Numbered from the stretch's first letter, positions 28,231 to 38,145 are shown. The stretch: DNA of 64,000 nucleotides from Mariprofundus sp. UBA1536 (GCA_002323245.1 DCPU01000018.1:186001-250000), one strand, 5' to 3'. A program made the numbers and translations. The notes: generated by a model from the letters alone, not told the origin.

Positions 28231-30193
28231 AGCCAATCTGCATATTTTAAACGCCATTCCTGACGGGGCTTGTTTGGTTGATGAACACCTCAATATCGTG
28301 TTTTGGAATACGCTGATGCAGCGCTGGTCAGGTCTTGCTGAGCAAGATGTGGTGGGAAAAAATCTATCGGCACTTTTTCCTAAGCTAAAAGAAGATTCGT
28401 ATCAGTTGCGTATCAACCAAGTGTTACAAGGTGGAGCACCAGCCGTATTTTCCAAACAGCTGCATCATGGCTTATTTGATTTTCATGGTGAAAGTGGAGC
28501 GTTGCAGCCTCAACGAGTGACCTTATCGCATGTGTTATCCGAAAAAGGAAAGCCCATGGCGTTGTTTTTGGTGCAAGATATGAGTTTGTATGTGAATCAA
28601 ATGGAAAAGTATGAACATTTGATTGAAGAGTTTGACGCTGAGCTGAAGCAGCGCCATGAACTTGAGCGCAATAATCAGATGTTGGTGTCTGCCATTGAGC
28701 ATGCTGATGAAGCGTTAATCGTGATGCGTTGCACTGGTGAAATTGTTTATATTAATCCTGCATTTTCCGAACAAACAGGCTGGAGTGCCAAAGCCATTGA
28801 GCAAGCTGCACCATTTTATTACCACCAACTTTTTGTTACAGCAATTGATCAATCCCATATTCGCAACCTGACCATGATGGCTGCCAATTGGCAGGGCCGC
28901 AAAAAAATTAAGCACCGAGATGGTGAGAGCTTTACAGCATCCATCAGCATTTCACCCATTCAAAATGCAGGTGAGCAAGTTAGTCATGTGGTGGTGGTGC
29001 AAGAAAACATCAATGAGCAGCTGCAGCTTGAGGAACATTATCGCACCACCCAAAAGCAAGAAGCTTTGGCTACGCTCATTGGTGGCATCGCGCATGATTT
29101 TAACAACTTATTGTCGGGCATGATGGGGCATTTGTATTTGGCCAATCGTGAGGTGCAGGGCTTACCTAAAACAGTGGAGCGTATTCATCGGGTGCAACAT
29201 GTGGTTAATGATATTGCCGCCATTGTGGCGCAATTGATGACCTTTGCCCGTAAAGGCGGGATTGAACAGCAAAAATTCCCCTTAAATTCATTTTTAAAAG
29301 AATTTGTTAAACTCGCTGAACATGCAGTGCCTGAATATATTCACATGAATATTGATTTTGAGTTCGGTGAATTTCCTTGCCTTGGTGATGTCGACAGACT
29401 GCAAGAATCATTGATGAATATGGTGCAAAACGCTGTTGATGCGGTTGATGCTTTATCGCCTCAGCAAGAGGCTGAGATTCGCATTCATTTGTCAGTTTTT
29501 GATAAAACCAAACAAGCTAAGTGGCTCAAACGACACCCTGCACTAAAAGAGGGCAAGTTTGCCCAAATCACCATCTGGGATAACGGTCGAGGCATTGATG
29601 CCGATATTATTGACCGTGTTTTTGACCCATTTTTTACAACCCAACACTTGGGCAGCGGGCTTGGATTATCGGTGGCAGCTGGCAACATCAAACAAATGAA
29701 TGGGCTTTATGATGTGACATCCGATGCATCGGGCACTTGTATTTTTGTATGGTTGCCGTTGTTGGATAGTGAAGAGAATGTTGAAGAAGTCGCAACTGGA
29801 CGTGCAGCCCGTGGTCAACTTATCTTGGTCGTTGATGATGAACATATTATTCGTGATACCTGCGCTGAGGTGTTGATATCATTGGGTTATCAAGTGATTA
29901 CTGCCAACAATGGTTATGAAGCTATTGCCCAGATGGAAGCCCATGGGGAGCGGGTAGATTGCGTATTAATGGATATGATTATGCCAAAAATGAATGGCTC
30001 AGTTGCAGCTGGTCATATTCGTGAAATGTATCCGAATGTGCCGGTTATTTTTGCGACAGCCTACGACAAAGCTTTATCTATTGATGCGACCAGACAATTT
30101 GAGCAAGCGATGTTGATTTCCAAACCTTTTGCCCCACATGCCATTCACAAACACATCAAGGCGATGACACAAAAAGCAACACCACTGGCGTAA
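28223..30193 (+). CDS. PAS-PAS hybrid sensor histidine kinase with C-terminal receiver
   Basis: A 656-residue soluble kinase with no membrane segments. Order: PAS (about 5-125), a short helical linker, PAS with PAC (about 150-275), a dimerisation/phosphoacceptor domain with GGIAHDFNNLLSG (His291), an HATPase domain with N box MVQNAVDAVDAL, G1 WDNGRGID, F box FDPFFTT and G2 GSGLGLSV, and a receiver (about 532-650) with phospho-Asp584 in LMDMIMPKMNG and the conserved Lys in SKPF. The signal is unknown. The overlapping CheC-like gene upstream suggests a built-in phosphatase. Confidence 0.9.
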   Translation: MPKANLHILNAIPDGACLVDEHLNIVFWNTLMQRWSGLAEQDVVGKNLSALFPKLKEDSYQLRINQVLQGGAPAVFSKQLHHGLFDFHGESGALQPQRVTLSHVLSEKGKPMALFLVQDMSLYVNQMEKYEHLIEEFDAELKQRHELERNNQMLVSAIEHADEALIVMRCTGEIVYINPAFSEQTGWSAKAIEQAAPFYYHQLFVTAIDQSHIRNLTMMAANWQGRKKIKHRDGESFTASISISPIQNAGEQVSHVVVVQENINEQLQLEEHYRTTQKQEALATLIGGIAHDFNNLLSGMMGHLYLANREVQGLPKTVERIHRVQHVVNDIAAIVAQLMTFARKGGIEQQKFPLNSFLKEFVKLAEHAVPEYIHMNIDFEFGEFPCLGDVDRLQESLMNMVQNAVDAVDALSPQQEAEIRIHLSVFDKTKQAKWLKRHPALKEGKFAQITIWDNGRGIDADIIDRVFDPFFTTQHLGSGLGLSVAAGNIKQMNGLYDVTSDASGTCIFVWLPLLDSEENVEEVATGRAARGQLILVVDDEHIIRDTCAEVLISLGYQVITANNGYEAIAQMEAHGERVDCVLMDMIMPKMNGSVAAGHIREMYPNVPVIFATAYDKALSIDATRQFEQAMLISKPFAPHAIHKHIKAMTQKATPLA

Positions 30194-30206
30194 ACCAAGT
30201 GGTGTT
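30178..30206 (-). terminator. Terminator between hybrid kinase and recQ
   Basis: Perfect nine-pair stem AACACCACT/AGTGGTGTT with an 11-base loop that holds the kinase stop codon. On the minus strand the stem is followed by GCTTTTTGTG, so it should end recQ transcripts. On the plus strand it lacks a good U tract and is a weaker terminator for the kinase. Confidence 0.65.
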
Positions 30207-30242
30207 AATTCTGCTCTAAATTTTCATCATGGTCTTTCAGTG

Positions 30243-32411
30243 CTATGAAACGCCGATACCTTCTCGCCAAGCTAGAATCAAGCGAAACTCTTCATTACTC
30301 AATGGCACAGAAAGTTCGTTTTTGATTTCCGATAATGAAGCATAAGGATCTGCTTCGCTAAGCTCGAGCATGATGCTGTCGAAGTCATCACCAATAATAT
30401 CGCGCACTTCAACATAATGGGCAGCACGCACCAAAGCGATGAAATGGTTGAGTATGGTTTTTTCACTCACACCCTGCTCAGCAGCTATTTCTTCCACCGA
30501 CATGCCTGATTTATACAAGTCCCATGAATATTTTTGCGCATCGGTGGCTGGTGGGCCTTTGGCCAGTAAGGCTGGCTTGCTGTCTTCATGGCTTTTCTTC
30601 GATGATTTTTTGCCCACATGTGAGCCAATTAAATCAGCAAATGCTTCGCCATAAGCCTCAATTTTGTGTTTTCCCATACCGCTGACAAGTTCAAAGGGAT
30701 TATCAATGTCGCTAATATTACCCAATTGACTGAGTTCAGTGATGGTCACATCACTGATAAGTGTATGCGGAGCCACATCTTCTTTTTCTGCCAGTTCAGC
30801 ACGCAAATCGATTAGCTTTTTGTACAAAGCTGTATCTTTAATCATGGTAAATCGACGCAGTTTACGTTTGATGCCAGGCTGATACTTCGACAAAATCACT
30901 TCGGCTTTACCAGCAATAAAGTCTTCGCTCTTTTCCGTGGGCACAAGCGCTGCGCGCCTTGAAATATCTTGGTTGTAATAACCTTGATGTACAAGCTGCC
31001 GAATAATGGATGTCCATTCATCAGCATTGATTTCATGGCCAGCACCATGGGTAGAAATTTTATCGTGTTCTTTTTCTAAAATGCGCTTGCCTTTGGAGCC
31101 GCGCAGAATATCGACGATATAACCCACAGCGTAATCACCATCGAGTTCCTTGATCGTTTTGGCAACAAGTTGCGCCAGTTTGGTGGCTTCGTATTGCTCA
31201 GGTGGATCAAGACAAACATCGCAGTTGCCGCAATCTTCCGGCATGTCTTCATTGAAATAACCCAGCAACACACGGCGGCGGCAAGTGAGCGATTCAGCCA
31301 ATGAAATCATGCTGTTGAGTTTATGCACTTCCACGCGGCGCTGGTCAGGGTTTTCCACATTCTCAATCAAGCGGCGTACCAAATTCACATCACCAGAGCC
31401 GTAAAGCAACATGGCTTCAGATTCCAAACCATCACGGCCAGCTCGGCCCGTTTCCTGGTAATAGGATTCCATGCTCTTGGGCAAATCATGGTGAATGACA
31501 AAACGCACATTGGGTTTATCCACGCCCATACCAAAGGCGATGGTGGCCACAATCACTTTGACGCGATCGCGCAAGAAATCATCTTGTACCTTTTCGCGAA
31601 CGCGGCCAGGCATACCTGCATGGTAAGCCGAGGCGCGAATGCCGTGGCGTTGTAAGTTCACAGCCATTTCTTCCACACGTTTGCGCGATAAGCAGTAAAT
31701 AATACCTGATGCATCTTTCCAGTCTTCAAGGAACTGCAACACCTGCGTGAGCGGTTGGCGTTTTTCAGCAATCAAATAACGAATGTTGGGGCGATCAAAG
31801 CTTGATACATAACGTTTGGCGCGTTTCATGCCCAGGCGTTTGACAATATCATCGCGGGTATGCACATCAGCTGTAGCCGTAAGCGCAATCATTGGTACGT
31901 CTGGCATGGCTTCGCGCAATTCACCAAGACGCACATACTCAGGGCGGAAATCATGACCCCATTGTGATACACAGTGGGCTTCATCCACAGCAAACAATGC
32001 CACTTTTACTTTTTCCAAACGTGATAAGAAAGTTTTGGTGAGAAGACGCTCAGGCGCCACATACAACAAATCAAGTTCACCATTTTCAAAACGGGTCATC
32101 ACATCTTTGGCTTCGGCGGCTTTGAGCGAGCTATTAAAATAGGCGGCCGACACACCACAACGATTGAGGGCGTCCACTTGGTCTTTCATCAAAGAAATCA
32201 ACGGAGAGATTACAATGCCAGTACCTTCGCGAATAATAGAAGGGATTTGATAACATAAAGATTTGCCACCACCGGTAGGCATCAGTACGAAGGCATCCTT
32301 GCCATCGAGTACTGAGGTTATCACTTCTTCTTGTGGTTCGCGGAAATGGTCGTAACCGAAGACGTCTTTTAATACTTTTTTTGCTTGTTCTTTTACTTTT
32401 TTCGATGCCAT
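30243..32411 (-). CDS. recQ: ATP-dependent DNA helicase RecQ
   Basis: 3'-5' helicase of recombination and fork repair. The 722 residues have the helicase core with MPTGGGKSLCYQ (Walker A), VDEAHCVSQWGHDFRPEY, the aromatic loop and motif VI QETGRAGRDG. The RecQ zinc site has the cysteines in SLTCRRR and EDCGNCDVC. A winged-helix RQC domain follows, then an HRDC domain (about 520-600), and the tail has an extra helix-turn-helix motif (MSVEEIAAEQGVSEKTIL). It is longer than E. coli RecQ (about 610) because of this tail. Start: ATG at 32411 rather than the GTG at 32429. Confidence 0.94.
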   Translation of the reverse strand: MASKKVKEQAKKVLKDVFGYDHFREPQEEVITSVLDGKDAFVLMPTGGGKSLCYQIPSIIREGTGIVISPLISLMKDQVDALNRCGVSAAYFNSSLKAAEAKDVMTRFENGELDLLYVAPERLLTKTFLSRLEKVKVALFAVDEAHCVSQWGHDFRPEYVRLGELREAMPDVPMIALTATADVHTRDDIVKRLGMKRAKRYVSSFDRPNIRYLIAEKRQPLTQVLQFLEDWKDASGIIYCLSRKRVEEMAVNLQRHGIRASAYHAGMPGRVREKVQDDFLRDRVKVIVATIAFGMGVDKPNVRFVIHHDLPKSMESYYQETGRAGRDGLESEAMLLYGSGDVNLVRRLIENVENPDQRRVEVHKLNSMISLAESLTCRRRVLLGYFNEDMPEDCGNCDVCLDPPEQYEATKLAQLVAKTIKELDGDYAVGYIVDILRGSKGKRILEKEHDKISTHGAGHEINADEWTSIIRQLVHQGYYNQDISRRAALVPTEKSEDFIAGKAEVILSKYQPGIKRKLRRFTMIKDTALYKKLIDLRAELAEKEDVAPHTLISDVTITELSQLGNISDIDNPFELVSGMGKHKIEAYGEAFADLIGSHVGKKSSKKSHEDSKPALLAKGPPATDAQKYSWDLYKSGMSVEEIAAEQGVSEKTILNHFIALVRAAHYVEVRDIIGDDFDSIMLELSEADPYASLSEIKNELSVPLSNEEFRLILAWREGIGVS

Positions 32412-32658
32412 ATCTATAGATGAGACCACACATTGAGAAATGTGGCAAGTTAATTTTGTTTAACAGAAGGTTACGTCATTTTCGCTTGCATGGAGCTGGC
32501 ATTGGAAATGGTTGTGACAATCAATCAAACAATAGCTGCGTATTTTGCCGTTGTTTGCATGATAGGTAAAGTCATCGCAACTCAGGCAGCACTTTTACGG
32601 GAAAGGTAAATATTCACATCTCCGGCTCAGGCCACTTGTTTAGAAACTGAACTTTGCT

Positions 32659-33651
32659 TCAAACAATGATATTGCGTAAGAAAGCTGCGCTATCTTCAGG
32701 GATGCTGGTATTAATATACATGCCAGAGCCGAGCTCAAAACCTGCAGGACGGCTTAAGCGAGGTACAATGCTAATATACCAATGAAAGCATTCGGGTTCG
32801 CTGGCACGCGGTGATTCAGAGCGAAGGACGAAGTTGTAGCTGGGGTTATTAAGGCCTGAATACAATTTACTTAGGATAGTTTTTAAATGCAAAGCAAGCT
32901 CAGTGATTTCATCATCGCTGATATCAGCAAAACATGCACTGTGTCGCTTGGGGAATATCCATGTGTGGAAGGGTGATAGTGCAGCAAATGGGATAAAGGT
33001 GGTGAAGTGCGTTGTATCAAAAATGATTCTGCTTTGTTCAGCCAATTCATCGGCGAGGGTGGCACACATCAAACACTTGCCTGTGTCTTCAAAATAGCGC
33101 TTTCCGGCATCAAGCCGGTCACGAATTTGAATAGGCGTGATCGGTGTGCCAATGATTTGTGAATGGGGGTGAATCAATGAGGTGCCAGCATCTTCACCAT
33201 GATTTTTGAAAATGGTGACATGGGCAATAGCAGGGTCTTCATACATGGCTATAAAGCGTGTTTTGAAGGTTTGCAGAAGATTACTGATGGCAGATAGTGA
33301 TTGTTCGGCGAGAAAGTGGTTGTGCATTTCTGATTCAATCACAACTTCATGCAGACCATAACCTGACACACTGTGATGAAGCCCTTCATGGTTATGGTTT
33401 TGTTCGGTTTGCTTGGAAAGCGCAGAGAATTTATTGGGCACCACGCGAACTTGCCAGTCTCTAGATGCGGGGAAACGCAGCAATTCGCCTGGGGTATGTT
33501 CTTCGTTGCCTGGGCAGAATGGACACGCTTGATCAAAGATTATCGGCACTTGTGCACTGCTTTCATGCTTAAATTGATCAGGGCGAAGGGCACGCTCTGT
33601 TGCAATAACGACCCACTCACGGGTAATCACATTGAGGCGAAGTTCGGACAC
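32659..33651 (-). CDS. galT: Galactose-1-phosphate uridylyltransferase
   Basis: HIT-superfamily enzyme that exchanges UMP between UDP-glucose and galactose-1-phosphate. The 330 residues carry the zinc site CPFCPGNEEHTP, the nucleophile motif in GTSLIHPHSQIIGTP (HPH) and FIPFAALSPFHTWIFPK. It starts three bases after bioA, as the last gene of the minus-strand run, with no other Leloir gene in view. A related ADP- or phosphorylase-type HIT enzyme cannot be excluded, but length and motifs fit GalT. Confidence 0.9.
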   Translation of the reverse strand: MSELRLNVITREWVVIATERALRPDQFKHESSAQVPIIFDQACPFCPGNEEHTPGELLRFPASRDWQVRVVPNKFSALSKQTEQNHNHEGLHHSVSGYGLHEVVIESEMHNHFLAEQSLSAISNLLQTFKTRFIAMYEDPAIAHVTIFKNHGEDAGTSLIHPHSQIIGTPITPIQIRDRLDAGKRYFEDTGKCLMCATLADELAEQSRIIFDTTHFTTFIPFAALSPFHTWIFPKRHSACFADISDDEITELALHLKTILSKLYSGLNNPSYNFVLRSESPRASEPECFHWYISIVPRLSRPAGFELGSGMYINTSIPEDSAAFLRNIIV

Positions 33652-33654
33652 GCT

Positions 33655-34896
33655 TTATTTCAACGCTGCCGCTGCGCACATGGCACGGGTGAGTTGGCTG
33701 ATTTGCTCTTCGTTCATCACAAAAGGCGGCATGGTATAAAGGAGTTTGCCAAAGGGGCGCAGCCAAATGCCTCGTCTAATCAGGAAATCTTGCACCTTGT
33801 TTATATCGATAGCTTGCGTCATTTCAATTACACCAATTGCGCCAAGTACACGCACATCGGCAACTTGTGCTAGGTTTTTAGCTGGCGCTAAACCTTGAAT
33901 GAGCTGTTGTTCAATGCTTTTGATGCGTTGTTGCCAAGGCGATGCAAGTAATAAATCCAAGCTGGCCTTGGCCACGGCACAAGCCAGAGGATTGGCCATA
34001 AATGTGGGGCCGTGCATCAATACATTATTGCTTTGCTGATGAATACCGTTGCTCACTTTTTGGCTGCACAATGTTGCGGCAAGGGTCATATAACCGCCAG
34101 TTAAGGCTTTGCCCACACACATAATATCAGGGGACATGTGGGCGGCATTGCAGGCGAATAGTTCGCCCGTGCGGCCAAAGCCTGTGGCGATTTCATCGGC
34201 GATAAGTAACACATCAAATTCATCACACACTTCTCGCATAAGGCCAAGTAGTTCTGGTGAATAAAAGTGCATGCCGCCAGCGCCCTGGACGATGGGTTCG
34301 ATAATCAGGGCGGCGATATGTTGATGATGCGAGTTAAGTTGGGCTCTGATGCTTTGGATATCTACATCAGCAAAATAATGTTTGGGCATAGTTTCAGCGA
34401 AAAGGTGATGCATGCTTGTTACGGGGTCGCAAACACTCATAGCGCCAAATGTGTCGCCATGATATGCATGACGTAGGCTCAAAAACTTCGATTTATGGCT
34501 TTGACCAAGGCCGCGCCAATATTGCACAGCCATTTTTAGCGCAACTTCAACCGACACCGAACCTGAATCAGCAAAAAAGATATGCTCTAAACCATTTGGA
34601 GTAATATCCAAAAGTGTTTTGGCCAAATCAATAGCAGGCTGGTGGGTAAGGCCACCAAACATGACATGGGCCATACTTTGAAGTTGTGCGTTCACTGCTT
34701 CATTGAGTTCGGGCACATTATAACCATGAATGGCGCACCACCATGAGCTCATACCATCCAACACTTGTCTCCCATCAGCTAAGGTGAGGGTCACCCCACT
34801 TGCTGATGCTACGGCATAGACTTTGGCGGGGGTAAGCATGGAGGCATAAGGGTGCCATACATGCTTTTGCTCAAAGTTTAAGTCGGGTTTAGGCAT
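33655..34896 (-). CDS. bioA: Adenosylmethionine-8-amino-7-oxononanoate aminotransferase
   Basis: PLP enzyme that uses S-adenosylmethionine as amino donor to make diaminopelargonate in the biotin pathway. The 413 residues show the BioA start FEQKHVWHPYASM, GMSSWWCAIHGYN, HAYHGDTFGAMSV, DEIATGFGRTG and the PLP lysine in VGKALTGGYMTLA. It lies five bases after ilvA and three before galT. The bioC/bioH partners are at the left end of the window, so the biotin genes are scattered. Confidence 0.95.
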   Translation of the reverse strand: MPKPDLNFEQKHVWHPYASMLTPAKVYAVASASGVTLTLADGRQVLDGMSSWWCAIHGYNVPELNEAVNAQLQSMAHVMFGGLTHQPAIDLAKTLLDITPNGLEHIFFADSGSVSVEVALKMAVQYWRGLGQSHKSKFLSLRHAYHGDTFGAMSVCDPVTSMHHLFAETMPKHYFADVDIQSIRAQLNSHHQHIAALIIEPIVQGAGGMHFYSPELLGLMREVCDEFDVLLIADEIATGFGRTGELFACNAAHMSPDIMCVGKALTGGYMTLAATLCSQKVSNGIHQQSNNVLMHGPTFMANPLACAVAKASLDLLLASPWQQRIKSIEQQLIQGLAPAKNLAQVADVRVLGAIGVIEMTQAIDINKVQDFLIRRGIWLRPFGKLLYTMPPFVMNEEQISQLTRAMCAAAALK

Positions 34897-34901
34897 GGTT
34901 T

Positions 34902-36440
34902 TTAGATAAAATGATGCAAAGCTTCATTGTTGCTTTCATCGACAAAGGTATAACCCACATCGTCTAAAAAGCTGTGGAAGTTATCGAGGTCTTTATCGGG
35001 CACTTCAAAGCCAACAAGCACTCGGCCAAAGGCAGCGCCATGGTTGCGATAGTGAAACAAGGAAATGTTCCAGCGGCCAGCAAGTTTGGTGAGAAAATCA
35101 AGCAATGCTCTGGGGCGCTCAGGAAATTCAAAGCGATACAGGCGCTCATTGTGTGCATTCACAGATTTGCCACCCACCAAATGGGGAAGATGTAATTTGG
35201 CAGCCTCATTGTGCATCAGGTTGGTCACTTGATAACCTTGGCTGCTTAAATCAGCGGCAATTTTCTCATGCGCTTCAATACCAGACACGGCCACACCAAC
35301 ATAAACAAAAGCTTCATCACGGCTGCTCATGCGATAGTTGAATTCCGTGATATTAAAGCTGGATAAACCGCCGCAAAACGAAAGGAATGCACCAGCCACT
35401 TCAGGGATTTTGACGGCAAACAAGGCTTCTCTACGCTCGCCCATTTCGGCGCGTTCGGCCACATTGCGCAAACGATCAAAATTCATATTGGCACCGCTGT
35501 TTACCGCAGCTAACACTTGGCCGCGAACACCATCGCGTTTGACGTATTTTTTCAACGCGGCCACGGCCAAAGCGCCAGCAGGCTCCACCACAGCGCGGGT
35601 TTCTTCATAGATATCTTTGATGGCAGCGCAGATTTCATCGGTATCCACAAGGATGATTTCATCCACATATTGGCGGCATAAATCAAAGGTGTAGGCGCCC
35701 ACTTGTTTCACGGCAACACCATCAGCAAAGATGCCGACTTGGCTGAGTACAATGCGCTCACCAGCTTCAATGGAGAGCTTCATGGCTGCTGAATCATCTG
35801 GTTCTACGCCAATGATTTTGGTGTTGGGCGACATTACTTTCAAATATGCAGCCATACCCGCAGCAAGCCCGCCACCGCCAATGGGAATAAACACCGCATC
35901 CATATCTTTGGTGCGCACTTGGCGCAGCATTTCTTCGGCAATAGTGCCTTGGCCAGCAATCACCATGGGGTCATCAAAAGGATGGATAAACTGCATGCCT
36001 GCTTCTGCGCATAGGGTCTCAGCATGGCAAACGGCATCCGAATACGAATCGCCAATCAATACCACTTTGGCGCCATAGGACTCCACTGCTTGCACTTTAA
36101 TTTCAGGGGTGGTGCGCGGCATGACCACAGTCGCTTGGATGCCAAGCCTATTGGCGCTCATGGCTACACCTTGGGCATGATTGCCCGCTGAAGCACATAT
36201 CACGCCTTTGGCTTGTTCGGCTTCAGAGAGGTTGGCAATTTTGTTGTAAGCACCGCGCAGTTTAAATGAGAATACAGGTTGTAAGTCTTCGCGCTTGAGC
36301 AGCACTTCGTTTTGTAAACGAAACGATAGTTTGGGTGCCAGTGTTAATGGGGTTTCGGTGGCAATGTCATACACGCGAGATGATTCGATGGCGTGGACAT
36401 AATCAAAAGATGGGTTGGTTTCTTTTTCAGAGGTGGGCAT
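34902..36440 (-). CDS. ilvA: Threonine ammonia-lyase, biosynthetic
   Basis: PLP enzyme that deaminates threonine to 2-oxobutanoate, the first step of isoleucine synthesis. The 512-residue length and two C-terminal ACT-like regulatory domains (about 335-505) mark the isoleucine-inhibited biosynthetic form. The PLP lysine lies in FSFKLRGAYNKI (Lys60), the phosphate-binding glycine loop in PIGGGGLAAG, and SAGNHAQGVA is also conserved. It sits downstream of the zinc transporter, 45 bases from znuB, apparently in one transcription unit with bioA and galT, though an internal promoter is possible. Confidence 0.95.
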   Translation of the reverse strand: MPTSEKETNPSFDYVHAIESSRVYDIATETPLTLAPKLSFRLQNEVLLKREDLQPVFSFKLRGAYNKIANLSEAEQAKGVICASAGNHAQGVAMSANRLGIQATVVMPRTTPEIKVQAVESYGAKVVLIGDSYSDAVCHAETLCAEAGMQFIHPFDDPMVIAGQGTIAEEMLRQVRTKDMDAVFIPIGGGGLAAGMAAYLKVMSPNTKIIGVEPDDSAAMKLSIEAGERIVLSQVGIFADGVAVKQVGAYTFDLCRQYVDEIILVDTDEICAAIKDIYEETRAVVEPAGALAVAALKKYVKRDGVRGQVLAAVNSGANMNFDRLRNVAERAEMGERREALFAVKIPEVAGAFLSFCGGLSSFNITEFNYRMSSRDEAFVYVGVAVSGIEAHEKIAADLSSQGYQVTNLMHNEAAKLHLPHLVGGKSVNAHNERLYRFEFPERPRALLDFLTKLAGRWNISLFHYRNHGAAFGRVLVGFEVPDKDLDNFHSFLDDVGYTFVDESNNEALHHFI

Positions 36441-36485
36441 ATGCGGTTTCTACCAGAGTAAAGTTTAAATTTCTAAGTGTGGTTT

Positions 36486-37313
36486 TTAATGGCTGCTTTT
36501 GTTGGATAGCCACGAGGCGCCCCAGCTCAAGGTGAAAAGCAAACAAAGCATCAAAATAATGGCTGCACCAGATGGCCAATCGTAGTGATATGACCACATC
36601 AAGCCGCCCAAGGTACCTGTTAATGAAAACAGTAAACTAAGTCCCCATAAGCTAAACATCGAACGGCCCCAAAACCAAGCGCAAGCTGCTGGCAATACCA
36701 ACAAACCAGTGGTGAGTACAATGCCGGCAAGCTTCACGCACATGACCACGGTAAGGCCCATGATGCCATATAACACCAAACGCAAACGCGAGGTGGCGAT
36801 GCCAGATGCTGTGGCAGTAATCATATCAAAAGCCATGCTCCACCAGCTGCGCGACCAAGTGATTAAACTCAGCATCACAATGATACTACCATAGGTAATC
36901 CAACGGGTGTCTTCAGCAGATACAGTGAGGATGTTACCAAACAATAGGCCAAACAAATCAACTTCATTGCGGCTGGCGCTGGAAATGAGAATCACGCCCA
37001 ATGCCATACTGCCTGCAAAAAGCATACCTGTGCCCGCATCTTCATTGATGCCTTGGCGATTGGGCATCAAGGCAAGCAGTAGCGCAATACCGATGGCAGT
37101 GAAAGTAGCGGTGGGAAGTAAGGGTAAGCTCAATGTTACTGCCAAACCAAGGCCTGCCAATGAGGCATGCGATACACCCACCGTCAAAAACGATAAACGA
37201 TGCGCCAAGACCATAATGGACATTGATGAAGTAACTACTGCAATCAACAGGGCAGGAAACAAAGCCTCTTGCATCACTGTGCTGCTGAAAAATGCATGGA
37301 TAAAATCAAACAT
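36486..37313 (-). CDS. znuB: Zinc/manganese ABC transporter permease
   Basis: Membrane part of a metal-chelate-type ABC importer (family ABC-3). The 275 residues have about eight hydrophobic segments and the conserved stretches VGVSHASLAGLGLAV, LFGNILTVS and VLTTGLLVLPAACA. It overlaps the ATPase gene by eight bases. Specificity for zinc rather than manganese is inferred from the histidine-rich partner protein. Confidence 0.88.
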   Translation of the reverse strand: MFDFIHAFFSSTVMQEALFPALLIAVVTSSMSIMVLAHRLSFLTVGVSHASLAGLGLAVTLSLPLLPTATFTAIGIALLLALMPNRQGINEDAGTGMLFAGSMALGVILISSASRNEVDLFGLLFGNILTVSAEDTRWITYGSIIVMLSLITWSRSWWSMAFDMITATASGIATSRLRLVLYGIMGLTVVMCVKLAGIVLTTGLLVLPAACAWFWGRSMFSLWGLSLLFSLTGTLGGLMWSYHYDWPSGAAIILMLCLLFTLSWGASWLSNKSSH

Positions 37314-38145
37314 GGTGGTGTCCGTGGTGTGTTGATTTTTTGGCGGAATCTTTCACTGCTGGTACACAACCGATACAGCTTTCATCATGGGTGACAATGC
37401 TGATGTGATCGCCATACATGGCTGTCCACACATCGCTTGGAATGCTTTCGCCGCGTTTGGCGTGGTAGTGAATATGTTTGTTTAAGCAGGCCACTGAATC
37501 CACGTAAGAAGTAATCGCGGCTACATCATGTTCCACCATAACCACGGTCATTTTTTCTTCATCGCACAGCTTACGTAGGAGTTGATAAAGTTTTTCTTGG
37601 TGACGGCTATCGAGCGCCGCGGATGGCTCATCCAGCAAAAGAAGTTTTGGTTTGCGCACCAAGGCCCTAGCCAGACGAATGCGTTGCTGCTGGCCGCCAG
37701 AGAGTTTTCTAAAATCATGGTCTTTATACCCAGTCATTTCTACCAGTTCTAAGGCTTCATCAATCAGAGCATTTTGCTTGGTTTTGCTGCGGAATAAAGT
37801 TTTCCACAGCGGTTGGTTAAACTCAGTTAAACCCATGGCCACCACTTCAGCGGCGCGCATGGGTAAATCGGGCATGCCGCCGTGGGCTTGATGCAGATAA
37901 CCCAAATCACGCTGCAAGGTGCTGCGTGTCTTGGGGGTGAGGCAAGTACCAAACAAATCAATGTGCCCTGCATCGGGTTTACGCAGGCCCGCGATAATGG
38001 TCAAAAGTGTGCTTTTACCTGCGCCATTGGGGCCAATGATACCCATAAAATGACCCACCTCGATTTCTAATGAAAGGTGATCAAGGATGGGTTTACTTTC
38101 CGAGCCGAATCGGATGTGCGATAAATGGATAACCGGTGAATTCAT
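37306..38145 (-). CDS. znuC: Zinc/manganese ABC transporter ATP-binding protein
   Basis: ATPase of the metal importer. The 279 residues show Walker A GPNGAGKSTLL, the signature LSGGQQQRIRLARAL, Walker B LLLLDEPSAAL and the switch histidine in VMVEHDV. The ATG at 38145 overlaps the znuA stop (ATGA). The last about 40 residues, after the core fold, hold HDESCIGCVPAVKD and end in THHGHHHV, a Cys/His-rich tail that could sense or hold metal and regulate the pump. That role is inferred, but such tails are not part of the usual ATPase. Confidence 0.9.
   Translation of the reverse strand: MNSPVIHLSHIRFGSESKPILDHLSLEIEVGHFMGIIGPNGAGKSTLLTIIAGLRKPDAGHIDLFGTCLTPKTRSTLQRDLGYLHQAHGGMPDLPMRAAEVVAMGLTEFNQPLWKTLFRSKTKQNALIDEALELVEMTGYKDHDFRKLSGGQQQRIRLARALVRKPKLLLLDEPSAALDSRHQEKLYQLLRKLCDEEKMTVVMVEHDVAAITSYVDSVACLNKHIHYHAKRGESIPSDVWTAMYGDHISIVTHDESCIGCVPAVKDSAKKSTHHGHHHV

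Noticed and set aside
32490..32609. 39-codon frame between recQ and galT (MELALEMVVTINQ start)
   Set aside because: No ribosome site, no similarity that I recognise, and a length expected by chance in a 229-base gap. It could be tested by ribosome profiling.
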